A DNA stretch of 64,000 bases, taken from Alphaproteobacteria bacterium. Lineage in GTDB: Bacteria; Pseudomonadota; Alphaproteobacteria; Rickettsiales; Deianiraeaceae. The position numbers and the translations under genes were made by a program. Numbering within the stretch: position 1 is the stretch's first letter; every line of letters starts with the position of its first letter. Location of the stretch: positions 1 through 64,000 of the forward strand of contig JANYEN010000057.1 in assembly GCA_025363115.1 (NCBI GenBank), in the 5' to 3' direction. The notes beneath the pieces are model-generated. The model saw nothing but the letters and a program-made list of their open reading frames with translations. It was not told the origin of the DNA and made no database searches. This document shows, piece by piece, positions 1-9,000 of this stretch.

Positions 1-665
1 CATATGCTGGAGCGGATGATTTGATGCAATTTTTTTTAAATTATCTTAAAATAGAAGGTATAAACCTAATCAGTTTTGATAGTAATCCAGATCAGATAAT
101 GTCAAATATTTGTTCTCAATACTCAAATTATTTATACAATTTATTTAATAACTATCCTGAACCGTATAGGCAAAATAATATCAATCACATTAACGGATTA
201 ATATCTAGTGGTCAATTTGATGCTCTATTGGGTTTTGATATAAATAACACACATTATCTATATCATATATCTAATAATATGCGATATGTTCCTGTTGGAC
301 AAACTGGTATGTGGTACACGGTAAGAGGCAGGGGGCATCATACTGGTATGCCATCTATTCATCTAATAAAACGCATTTTAAATATAAAAGATATGCCATG
401 TATAGATGAAGCTGTTAATTTGGCATATTGGACAATTTCACATGCTATAGATGTTACTTGTGGCGGGATTGGTAAAGATATTACTATTGCTTCTCTCAAA
501 AAACAAAATGATAGCTATTCGGCAAGTTATATTAAATTAGATGGTGAAGGCGGCACTAAGGAATATATTGAAGATATGTACAATCACATACATGGGTTTA
601 AAAAATCTCTTGCAGAAGTAAAACAGGATAATATTATAGAATCTGTACCAGTTTTTACACCTTAG
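1..665 (+). CDS. Proteasome-like Ntn-hydrolase, C-terminal part (5' end outside window)
   Basis: The reading frame is open to the left window edge: codons before the first possible start (TTG at 21, ATG at 24) read YAGADDLMQFF, so the apparent start is probably internal and the gene is cut by the window. The visible part resembles the second half of proteasome beta/HslV-type threonine proteases: a 'GADDL..FLNYL' helix, a strand with 'LLGFDINNTHYLYHI', a glycine turn (VGQTGMW), and a late helix-strand 'AVNLAYWTISHA...GGIGKDITIA' that matches the usual 'A..LA..AI..A...GG.I.I' end. The catalytic N-terminal threonine would lie upstream and cannot be seen. The assignment is by pattern only. The gene is followed by about 150 bases of AT-rich sequence with no feature. 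Confidence 0.45.
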   Translation, partial: YAGADDLMQFFLNYLKIEGINLISFDSNPDQIMSNICSQYSNYLYNLFNNYPEPYRQNNINHINGLISSGQFDALLGFDINNTHYLYHISNNMRYVPVGQTGMWYTVRGRGHHTGMPSIHLIKRILNIKDMPCIDEAVNLAYWTISHAIDVTCGGIGKDITIASLKKQNDSYSASYIKLDGEGGTKEYIEDMYNHIHGFKKSLAEVKQDNIIESVPVFTP

Positions 666-815
666 TTGTGTTTTGTGCAAAGATGTATATAATTACCTAT
701 AATTTCAATACTATTGACTTTTGTATTTTTTATATACATGATATCAATACATTTTTTACTAAAAAGTTAGATATTAGGATAAAAATAATATATTAAGAAA
801 ATAAATGTAATAAAA

Positions 816-1445
816 ATGTTTGGATTAAATCAAGAAAAACTTGAAAGCATGCTTTTAACTCCAGATCAAATAACACAAGTTTTGGAAACAATGCATAAAT
901 TTAGTGAAGATCAAGCTTTAAACCAAGCCATTACGCTTAAAGCTAAAAATATAGAAGAAGGAAAAGAACACAATTTTCATACTTATGAATCTTTAATCAA
1001 TCAAAAATATACCCCTGATCAAATATTAGAAATACTTACAGAACAGGCTGGAAGAGGAGATTTACCTCGGAATCTTAGAATATTAGCCGAAGTAATGGTA
1101 GTAAAATTTTCTACTTTATTAGAAAAAAAGAAGCATTTAGTTGAAAAAACTTATATAGCAAAACATCCAATAAAAGATATTTTGCCTAAAATTAATAAAA
1201 AGAAAACAGAAGAAAATAAAAATCATAATTCTATGCTTCCGCCAGTTTCTAAAGAAGAAATTCTTAAAAAAGCATGTAAATTATTTGAAGATAAATTTAA
1301 TGTTTTGAAAAATATAGAAAATGTATCATCTTCTGTGCAAGGTAATGTATCTCAACCTAAAACTTTAATTCAAAACCTCGCCAATAATATACCAGTCTTG
1401 AAACAAGTATCAGAAAATCAGAAAAAAGTATTTGATAGAAATTAA
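816..1445 (+). CDS. Hypothetical protein, helical and lysine-rich
   Basis: I do not recognise this 209-residue protein. It has no signal peptide or membrane segment. The first about 100 residues are predicted helical and contain two short related stretches (LTPDQITQVLETM near residue 15 and YTPDQILEILTEQ near 65), which suggests a duplicated helical unit. The rest is lysine-rich and low in complexity, ending in a short polar tail. The ATG at 816 follows an A-rich leader without a clear ribosome binding site. Its stop overlaps the convergent rplI stop by four bases. It could be a lineage-specific cytosolic protein or a secreted effector; nothing in the sequence decides this. Confidence 0.6.
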   Translation: MFGLNQEKLESMLLTPDQITQVLETMHKFSEDQALNQAITLKAKNIEEGKEHNFHTYESLINQKYTPDQILEILTEQAGRGDLPRNLRILAEVMVVKFSTLLEKKKHLVEKTYIAKHPIKDILPKINKKKTEENKNHNSMLPPVSKEEILKKACKLFEDKFNVLKNIENVSSSVQGNVSQPKTLIQNLANNIPVLKQVSENQKKVFDRN

Positions 1446-1963
1446 CTATTAACTTTTTCTTCTTTATAAATTTGAGCATCAGCTTCAGATCTGCATGCAA
1501 TAATAAATATATCACACATTACGTTATCGTACAATGCTATATTAGCTGGATGTTTGCCAATAAACTTTATTCCATGACCTATGTTAACGCTTGCAGGTGT
1601 AATAGTAAATTTTATATTACAGCTATTTATTTCGGTATTAACTTTGTCGGTAATATTTTTAACCGAAATTGAACCATAAAGCCTACCATCATCACTTGCA
1701 TTACATACAAAAATAAATGATTTATCTTTAAGAATAACTTGGGATTTTAAAGCCAAGTCATATCTTTCAGAGTTTTGTCTTTCCATTAATTCTTTATTTT
1801 TTTCAAAATTATTTATATTATCCGAAGTAGCATAAAATGCCAATCCTCTTGGAATTAAATAATTTTTAGCATAACCTTTTTTAACGTTAACAATAGTGCT
1901 TATTTTACCTAAATTATTAATATTATGTAATAAAATAACCGATTTTAGTTTTCCTGGTTTCAT
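1442..1963 (-). CDS. rplI: Ribosomal protein bL9
   Basis: Large-subunit protein bL9, which binds 23S rRNA through its N-terminal domain. The signature is clear: VILLHNINNLGKISTIVNVKKGYAKNYLIP at the start (family form 'VILLEDV..LGKKGDVV.VK.GYARNFLIP'), then a linker helix and a C-terminal rRNA-binding domain with DGRLYGSISVKNI. Its 173 residues are slightly over the usual 150. It is the third gene of a leftward rpsF-rpsR-rplI cluster, with 15 bases between the rpsR stop and this start. The N-terminus has about six extra residues before the conserved strand. The C-terminal 15 residues are polar and not conserved. Confidence 0.95.
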   Translation of the reverse strand: MKPGKLKSVILLHNINNLGKISTIVNVKKGYAKNYLIPRGLAFYATSDNINNFEKNKELMERQNSERYDLALKSQVILKDKSFIFVCNASDDGRLYGSISVKNITDKVNTEINSCNIKFTITPASVNIGHGIKFIGKHPANIALYDNVMCDIFIIACRSEADAQIYKEEKVNS

Positions 1964-1978
1964 AATTAAAAAAAATTA

Positions 1979-2395
1979 CTAATATTGTACAGCAGCAAAG
2001 AATGCTAAAAAACGCGCTCTTTTGATGGCTATTTTGATCATTTTTTGTTTTGCTCGTGGTAAATTATTAATTCTACTAGGAACAATCTTGCCCGATTCGG
2101 ATATAAACTTTTCTAATAAAGCTATATTATAATAAGATACCTGTAATGTTTTATTAGCCAAAGGGGCTACATAATCTTTCTTTTGAAAAATAGAAATATT
2201 TGCCGATCTGGCCTTTGCATTTAGCGCTAATGTAGATACTCCTGGAATTTGTAACAATTCTTCGTAAGTAATATCTCCACTCATAGTGTTAAGAGTATTC
2301 TCGGAGTTTGCAATTCCTTTTGCAACTATCACTTTATTAGATGAACCCGATTTTTCACTTAAAATAGTTTCAGCAGAAATGTGTTGAGTAGCCAT
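1979..2395 (-). CDS. rpsR: Ribosomal protein bS18 with long N-terminal extension
   Basis: Small-subunit protein bS18, the partner of bS6 on the platform. The conserved core sits in the last about 75 residues: 'ISIFQKKDYVAPLANKTLQVSYYNIALLEKFISESGKIVPSRI' followed by 'KQKMIKIAIKRARFLAFF'. The usual protein is 75 to 95 residues; this one has 138, with an N-terminal extension of about 55 residues rich in Ser, Asn and Ala that I cannot match. The start at 2395 leaves 9 bases after the rpsF stop, which supports it; an internal Met near residue 38 is a weaker alternative. Zinc-ribbon cysteines of some bS18 proteins are absent. Confidence 0.93.
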   Translation of the reverse strand: MATQHISAETILSEKSGSSNKVIVAKGIANSENTLNTMSGDITYEELLQIPGVSTLALNAKARSANISIFQKKDYVAPLANKTLQVSYYNIALLEKFISESGKIVPSRINNLPRAKQKMIKIAIKRARFLAFFAAVQY

Positions 2396-2404
2396 AAGAT
2401 TTAA

Positions 2405-2893
2405 TTAATTATTTTTATATTCATATTTTTCATCATAAATAGTAGTACCTTTGGCAATGTCTTCTTGAAGACTGTTAAGCATAACCGAAGTAATTTCAAG
2501 CACTTTGTCAACTCTTATCATAGAATGACGTAAAGACTTATCGCTAACTCTAAATACTCTAGCTAACTCTAAATTAAGAGTTTTATTGCTATGAATTTGC
2601 CAAAAATAATAATGAGCTTTGGTGTTTTTATTTATTTTGTATGCCAATTGTCTTAAGCCCCAATATTCTGATTTATGTAAAATGCCTTCATGTGAGGTTA
2701 TAATTCCTGCAATATAATTACAAAATTCTAAAGCATCGTGTTCTGAAATATCGTGTCTTAACATAAAAATAAGCTCATAACAAGCTTTTTGAGTAGCTTT
2801 AGCTTTAGGATTGAGAGCGATATAACGTTTTTCAAGATTTTGACTCTTGTCAACATTAGAAGACTTAATATATTGTGATGTAGTTTCTGACAT
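2405..2893 (-). CDS. rpsF: Ribosomal protein bS6
   Basis: Small-subunit protein bS6, which dimerises with bS18 during 30S assembly. Recognisable features are YELIFMLRHDISEHDALEF, the loop 'EGILHKSEYWGLRQLAYKINKNTKAHYYFW' and the final strand 'LARVFRVSDKSLRHSMIRVDK'. The usual length is 100 to 120 residues; here 162, with an N-terminal extension of about 37 residues and a C-terminal tail of about 30. The neighbouring bS18 is extended too, so the platform of this ribosome probably carries extra protein mass. First gene of the leftward rpsF-rpsR-rplI cluster; about 100 bases separate it from dnaN. Confidence 0.94.
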   Translation of the reverse strand: MSETTSQYIKSSNVDKSQNLEKRYIALNPKAKATQKACYELIFMLRHDISEHDALEFCNYIAGIITSHEGILHKSEYWGLRQLAYKINKNTKAHYYFWQIHSNKTLNLELARVFRVSDKSLRHSMIRVDKVLEITSVMLNSLQEDIAKGTTIYDEKYEYKNN

Positions 2894-2995
2894 ATAAAAA
2901 TGGGTAAAAATTAAGCTTAAATGCCAATATCAAAGCAAAGCATTTTCGATATTTCTTACGCTAGTTTTTTTATTTTCAAGTTTTTTTTTATAAAT

Positions 2996-4135
2996 CTAAA
3001 ATCTCATAGGCATTACTACGTGATAACAATTTTTATTATCCCCTTCTAGTAGCGTTGGAGCTGAAGTTTCAGAAAAACTAAAACGCACTTTCTCTCCAGA
3101 GCAATTTTCTAAAGCTTCCACAACAAAATCGGGGTTATAAGAAGTTTCGAATGTTTCTTTGTCTGAAAAAACACATTCTAAGTCTTCAGTTGCTATATCT
3201 CCAAAAGCACTACTGCAAACTAAAGTAAGATTATTTCCGTCTATCGTAAATTTAACTCCTCTGGCTCCTCCCATTTTATATACTACAGATACACGATTTA
3301 TGGCAGAAATTAAATTATCACGATTAAGTTCTAAAATTTTATTATTATTTTTAGGTACCACTCTGCTATAGTTAGGAAAGTCGGCATCTAAAAGTTTAGT
3401 AATATATTTTAAAGTACCAATGCTAAACAAAACTTTATTTTTAGCAAATTTAATATTAACTTGAGTGTTTTGATCATAATCTGGTAAAATTCTACTCAAT
3501 TCTATAATAGATTTACGAGGAATGATTAAATTGGGTATAACCTGAGATTCGGATATTTTATTTTTGACAAAAGATAATCGATGTCCATCCGTTGCTATTG
3601 TGCATAAATTATTATCTTCTTCTTCTTTTGCAGTATGCAATAATAATCCGTTTAAATGATACATTTCTGGCTTAGTTGACATTGAAAACATAGTGCTTTT
3701 TATCATAAACAATAAATCTTTTATTGAAATAGATATTTCTGAATCAAAATCATTGCTAAAAATACTAGGAAATTCAGAATCCGAAAGACTATTAACTTCA
3801 AATTTTCCTCGTCCAGCTAAAATTAATAATCTTTTCGCTTTATCGTCAAGATTAGATTCTGACGCATCAAAGGTAATAACGGTATTTGCAGGCAATTTTT
3901 TAATAATTTCGTTAACCGTAGAAGTAGGAATAGCAAGAGAACCTTCTTGAGTTACGTCGCATTCCAGTGAATCTGAAGCTTCGGTATCTAAATTAGTAGC
4001 TACTAAAAAAATTTTATTATTTTTAGCAACAATCTTTATATAAGATAAAATCTGAACAATTCCTTTAGGATCTATTGCCGATCCTACATGTTGCATAGCC
4101 TTTTGAATCAAGTCTTTAGATATTGAAAATTTCAT
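2996..4135 (-). CDS. dnaN: DNA polymerase III beta subunit (sliding clamp)
   Basis: The processivity clamp that encircles DNA and tethers replicative and repair polymerases. The 379 residues match the family length, with three repeated clamp domains: 'MKFSISKDLIQKAMQHVGSAI' opens the first, 'RKSIIELSRILPD' and 'KYITKLLDADFPNYSRVVP' mark the second, and the protein ends in the expected 'NCYHVVMPMRF' (family 'Y.YVIMPMR'). The ATG at 4135 fits the family start. No dnaA or recF flanks it, so this is probably not an oriC arrangement; separation of dnaN from dnaA is common in this group. It is transcribed leftward, in the same direction as the ribosomal cluster. Confidence 0.97.
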   Translation of the reverse strand: MKFSISKDLIQKAMQHVGSAIDPKGIVQILSYIKIVAKNNKIFLVATNLDTEASDSLECDVTQEGSLAIPTSTVNEIIKKLPANTVITFDASESNLDDKAKRLLILAGRGKFEVNSLSDSEFPSIFSNDFDSEISISIKDLLFMIKSTMFSMSTKPEMYHLNGLLLHTAKEEEDNNLCTIATDGHRLSFVKNKISESQVIPNLIIPRKSIIELSRILPDYDQNTQVNIKFAKNKVLFSIGTLKYITKLLDADFPNYSRVVPKNNNKILELNRDNLISAINRVSVVYKMGGARGVKFTIDGNNLTLVCSSAFGDIATEDLECVFSDKETFETSYNPDFVVEALENCSGEKVRFSFSETSAPTLLEGDNKNCYHVVMPMRF

Positions 4136-4243
4136 ATAAACTAGCGATAATTAATTGGTTAATTAAGTTCTTAAAAACTTTACAAATATCTTTATTGTCA
4201 ATATTTAAATGTGTAAAACCATAATACTTGAAAAATTATACAA

Positions 4244-5563
4244 TTAAATATTGTTCATGTATCCAAGTATCTCACGGTTTGGATTGCTTTTAGCAAAATC
4301 AATAGCATTAAGACCGTTATTATTTAAAATATCAATATTAGAACCATAATAAACCAGGTTTTTTACGCCAATTAAATTATCCGAAACCAAGCAAGCATAC
4401 ATAATAGGAGTGCTTCCAGTACTATCAATTACATTTACTTCGGCTCCATATCCCAGCAACAAAGCAATCATTTTTTCATCTCCTATGCTTGCAGCTAAAT
4501 GAAGGGGACCAAATCCAGCATCATTGTATAAATTTGGATTTGCTCCGTAATGTAGTAATAAAATTATGGCGTCATAGTTGTTATTATAAACACTGTAAAT
4601 TAGCAGAGTATTACCTTCTTGATCTTGAATATCAACGTTGGTAATCCGATGTAGTAACGCTCTTAATAAATCGATATCATTAGAATTAGATGTATATTTA
4701 AAAGCTACGCTGTCTATATCTGATTGAAAAACAACAGGAATTAAATGTTGATTAGATTTTACATATACCTTTTGACTAATATTTGGAGGTAAAATTTGCC
4801 TTCGCCATCCAATATTCTCACTTATTTTTAAAGCATTTTCTGGAAGATTAGCTTGTTGAGCAGCTTTTTGTTTAGCACTCATGGTTTCCACCACTGAATA
4901 TGTAGATTTTTCATCATTAATTTGGTACATTTTTAGCTTATTAATAACTTTGCTGGGAGGAACAACTGGCAAGGCTATGGGGGTTTCAGGTGGAGGCAAA
5001 ATAGGTGGCAGAGCGTAAGTTTTAGAACCTTCTGACCCAATAACTGTAAAATTATTTTTATTGATAGGTGGAGAAAGAGAATTATTATTTGAATTTGCTA
5101 TGTTAGATTTATGATATTTGGGGCTATTTATATTAGAAGGTAGAATTGGCAAAAGAGAAGAATTGGGAGTAGTAGGCTCATTGACTAAAGATGCATTTGT
5201 AGGAATAGAGGAGTTTATTGGAGTAGAAACTGGAGGAACAATAGTATCTTTAGGAACAGCATCAGCGGGAGTACTATTGTTATTTTGATTAATAGGAATA
5301 GCAGGAGGAACTGCGGGAGTTAAGGGCTGATTATTAATTGCAGTAATTTGCTCGGGGGTTAACGTAGAAATAGCAATATTTGGCGGAGAAGCGGTTGGAT
5401 TCGCCTGTTGGCTAGCCTGATAATGGTTATCAAAGCTAGTTTTAGGGTAAATAATATCTTGCTTATTAGCAAAAACAATTCCAGGCATTGGTATTACGTC
5501 GGCATTAGCAAAATTAAGAAAAAAAAAGATTAAAAAAAATATTGCTTTTGGTAAAAAAAACAT
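4244..5563 (-). CDS. Exported ankyrin-repeat protein with proline-rich region
   Basis: 439 residues. The N-terminus is a signal peptide (FFLPKAIFFLIFFFLNFANA, then DVIPMP). Residues about 45 to 215 are a Pro/Asn/Ser-rich low-complexity region with many PP pairs. About four ankyrin repeats follow from residue 295 to the end (for example 'GNTLLIYSVYNNNYDAIILL', 'GFGPLHLAASIGDEKMIALL', 'GSTPIMYACLVSDN', 'GLNAIDFAKSN'). The signal peptide puts it in the periplasm or envelope, unlike the cytosolic or type IV-secreted ankyrin effectors often found in intracellular bacteria. Function is unknown; the repeats imply protein binding and the proline-rich part may span the periplasm. Confidence 0.8.
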   Translation of the reverse strand: MFFLPKAIFFLIFFFLNFANADVIPMPGIVFANKQDIIYPKTSFDNHYQASQQANPTASPPNIAISTLTPEQITAINNQPLTPAVPPAIPINQNNNSTPADAVPKDTIVPPVSTPINSSIPTNASLVNEPTTPNSSLLPILPSNINSPKYHKSNIANSNNNSLSPPINKNNFTVIGSEGSKTYALPPILPPPETPIALPVVPPSKVINKLKMYQINDEKSTYSVVETMSAKQKAAQQANLPENALKISENIGWRRQILPPNISQKVYVKSNQHLIPVVFQSDIDSVAFKYTSNSNDIDLLRALLHRITNVDIQDQEGNTLLIYSVYNNNYDAIILLLHYGANPNLYNDAGFGPLHLAASIGDEKMIALLLGYGAEVNVIDSTGSTPIMYACLVSDNLIGVKNLVYYGSNIDILNNNGLNAIDFAKSNPNREILGYMNNI

Positions 5564-5619
5564 AATGCAATTGTATCAACTTTAATATTTAATGCTTTAT
5601 AAAAAATTTTAAAAGCAAT

Positions 5620-5976
5620 TTATATTCTCCCAAAATCATCTTCAAACCTAACGATATCATCCTCTCCAAAGTATGAGCCTAATTGAACTTCTATAAAAAC
5701 CAAATCTTCAGTTTCGCTTGAATTTTTTATTCTATGCTTAGTCATCACTGGTATATAAACAGATTGATCGCACGCTAAATTAATAATATCATGGTTAATT
5801 TGTACTTGGGCCTTACCCGAAACTACAACCCAATGTTCGCTACGTTTATGATGCAATTGCAAAGATAATTGTTTTTGAGGTAAAACTGTTATTTTTTTTA
5901 TTTTAAACTGCTCGGTTTCAAACAAATTTTGATAATGTCCCCACGGTCTAGATTCTAGATACTTTTGAGTTGTCAT
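5620..5976 (-). CDS. Cupin, phosphomannose isomerase type II-like domain protein
   Basis: A single-domain cupin of 118 residues that matches the C-terminal isomerase domain of bifunctional mannose-1-phosphate guanylyltransferase/phosphomannose isomerase: 'SRPWGHYQNL', the metal-binding first motif 'LQLHHKRSEHWVVVSG' (His, His, Glu, His), and a second motif ending 'PVMTKHRIKN'. The nucleotidyltransferase half is absent. The ATG at 5976 is chosen over a TTG five codons upstream because it directly precedes the conserved 'YLESRPWG'. It may act in mannose-derived sugar metabolism or simply be a metal cupin; no sugar genes lie nearby. Divergent from leuS with about 120 bases between. Confidence 0.8.
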   Translation of the reverse strand: MTTQKYLESRPWGHYQNLFETEQFKIKKITVLPQKQLSLQLHHKRSEHWVVVSGKAQVQINHDIINLACDQSVYIPVMTKHRIKNSSETEDLVFIEVQLGSYFGEDDIVRFEDDFGRI

Positions 5977-6096
5977 ATTAAAAATAATCAATTTTTTTTG
6001 TATGGTAAAATTTATTTATAAAGCAATAAAATTGTATTGATATTTATATTTTTTAATAAAAAAGAATTTATAATTCAATCCCAAAAAAATTTTTTT

Positions 6097-9000
6097 ATGG
6101 AATCAAAGCAAATTCGTAATTATAATTTTGCAGTCAACGAAAAAAAATGGCAACAAAAATGGGAGGAAAACCAAACTTTTGTTTTTGATAAAAATAACCA
6201 AAAGCCAAAATATTATGTATTAGAAATGTTGCCTTATCCTTCGGGTAATTTGCATATGGGGCATATTCGTAATTATACGATTGGAGATGTAAAAGCTAGA
6301 TATAAAAAAATGCAAGGATTTAATGTGATTCACCCGATGGGTTGGGATGCTTTTGGTTTGCCTGCTGAAAACGCCGCAATTGAAGGGGGCATTCACCCCG
6401 AAATTTGGACTAAAAAGAACATTGCCAACATGAAAGAACAGCTTAAAAAAGTTGGATTTTCTTATGATTGGAGCTTAGAAATTGCAACATGTGACGCAGA
6501 TTATTATAAGCACGAACAGCAAATGTTTATTGATTTTTATAACAAGGGCTTGATTTATCAAAAAGAAACCGAGGTTAATTGGGACCCAGTCGATAACACC
6601 GTGTTAGCTAACGAACAAGTTGTGGATGGCAAGGGATGGCGAAGCGGAGCGATAGTTGAAAAACGCAAATTAAAGCAATGGTTTTTAAAAATATCAGATT
6701 ATGCCGAAGAATTGCTAGAAGGTTTGGATAATTTGCCAGATTGGCCAGAAAAAGTTAAAACAATGCAAAAAAACTGGATTGGTAAATCTGTTGGTGCTGA
6801 AGTTGATTTTATTTGCGATAATGACGATAAAATAAAGATTTTTACTACAAGGCCTGATACTCTTTTTGGAGCATCTTTTGTGGCAATTTCACCTCAGCAT
6901 CCGTTGGCAGAAAAGTTGGCATTAAATAATGATAAAATAGCTGATTTTATTGTGCAATCTAAACTTGGCAGAACTAGCGAGGAAGAATTGGCAACTAAAG
7001 AAAAAAAAGGGATTAATACAGGTTTGTTTTGTACTTTAAAATTAGATATTGAAATAAAAATACCAGTTTTTATAGCTAATTTTGTGTTAATGGATTATGG
7101 AACAGGTGCAATTTTTGGTTGCCCAGCACATGACGAGCGAGATTATGAATTTGCCATTAAATATGATTTACCTATTACTGGGGTTGTGCATCCAGGTTTA
7201 TTTTATGATGATACAAAGGGCTGGTCAGAAAATAAAGATGTTTTTTGTAACACAACGTCAATAACAAGAAAAAATTTAACTGGTGTTATTGATCAGCAAT
7301 ATATAAATAACTATGTTAAATTCTCATTGATGGAACGTGAAAAACGTAAGCCATTTGATAATAAATATGAAAGAGACGGGTGGGAAAAAGCTATTTTAGA
7401 ATCTTGTAAGATTGGCGATAAGCGTATTATTTCGTGTCCATTTGCAGAACCCGGTATATCAATTAATTCTGGTTTGTTAAGTGGCTTAACAACCAAACAA
7501 GCTAAACAAAAAATGATTGAGGTTTTATCTCAAACCAAGCAACCCCAAAACTATATAGAGTTTAATCCAGAAAAATATTTAGGAGCAATTTTAGAAACTA
7601 CTAATTTTGTCTTAAGACCTTTTAATGAAAATGATTTTGAGTCGCTAAGGTTATTACATGGCGATGAACAAGTAATGAAGTATATGTTGTCTAGTATTGA
7701 TAAAGTTGAAACACCCGAGAAAACAAAGGAGGTTCTTGAGCGTTATAAAACATGGCAACAAAAAGATGGTTTTTCACGTTGGGCAATATTTAAAAAACCT
7801 GAAAAATTTGATAATAAAAAAGATATTTGGGAGCAGTTAGAATTTGCTGGTCGTATGGGACCTGGTTTTTTTTATGAAGCAGAAAAATCAAAATATGTAA
7901 ATAAAAATGATATAGAAATAGGATATGCTTTTTTAAAACAATTTTGGGGCAAAGGCTATGCTACCGAAATTTTAAAAGCAGTGCTTTATTGGGTGATAAA
8001 AAATTATCCCAAGGCTAGAGTGGTTGCGGCTACTCATCCCGACCATATTGCTTCGCAAAAAGTTTTACAAAAAACAGGTTTTGAATATGTAGGGTCAGAA
8101 ACTGTTGATGAAGATTTTGGCGAAGAAAAGATTTTTATATTAAATAAAGATAAATTTAATGATATTTTTTTAGGTAAAATAGGCAATTCCAAAACTAGTT
8201 ATCGCTTGCGAGACTGGGGGGTTTCTAGGCAACGTTATTGGGGGTGCCCAGTGCCTATGGTTTATTGCCCAAAATGCGGAATTGTACCAGAAAGATCAGA
8301 AAATTTGCCTATAAAATTACCTATGGATGTAGATTTTAAAAGCACTGGCAACCCGTTAGATAAAAATGCTGATTTTATCCATTGTAAATGCCCAAAATGT
8401 GGAGAACAAGCTAAACGAGAAACCGACACTTTAGATACTTTTTTTGAGTCATCTTGGTATTTTTTGCGTTATATTTGCCCAAATGAAAAAACTGCTTTTA
8501 ATAAAATTGACATAAATAAATTTTTGCCAGTTGATAACTACATCGGTGGAGTGGAGCACGCCGTCATGCACTTACTTTATGCTAGATTTTTTGTCAAAGC
8601 TTTGCGTGATTGCGGTTATTTAAATTTTGATGAACCATTTAAAGCATTGCTTACGCAAGGAATGGTTTGCCATAGAGCTTATCAAAATTCTGTGGGTAAG
8701 TGGTTGTTTCCTGATGAAGTTGAGAATGGAATTGAAATTAAAACGGGTGAAAAAGTTACTGACCATGGCGTTATTAAAATGAGTAAATCTAAAAAAAACG
8801 TGGTTGATCCATTACATATTTTAGATGTTTATGGAGCTGATACAGCAAGGCTTTTTATGATGTCGGATACCCCTCCAGAACGTGATTTAGAATGGAGCGT
8901 AGAAGTGGTTGATTCGGTATTTAAATATATTAATCGTTTGTATAAAATTGCTTTTAGGTATAAAGAAACAAAGCCAGATTTAAATGATAAAAATGCTTCA

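Noticed and set aside
2996-4135. Replication origin beside dnaN
   Set aside because: No dnaA gene or cluster of DnaA boxes is visible near it; parS-like sites are far away.
7561-8165. Intein or group II intron in leuS
   Set aside because: The block has GNAT motifs, no intein splicing blocks, and the frame continues through both borders.
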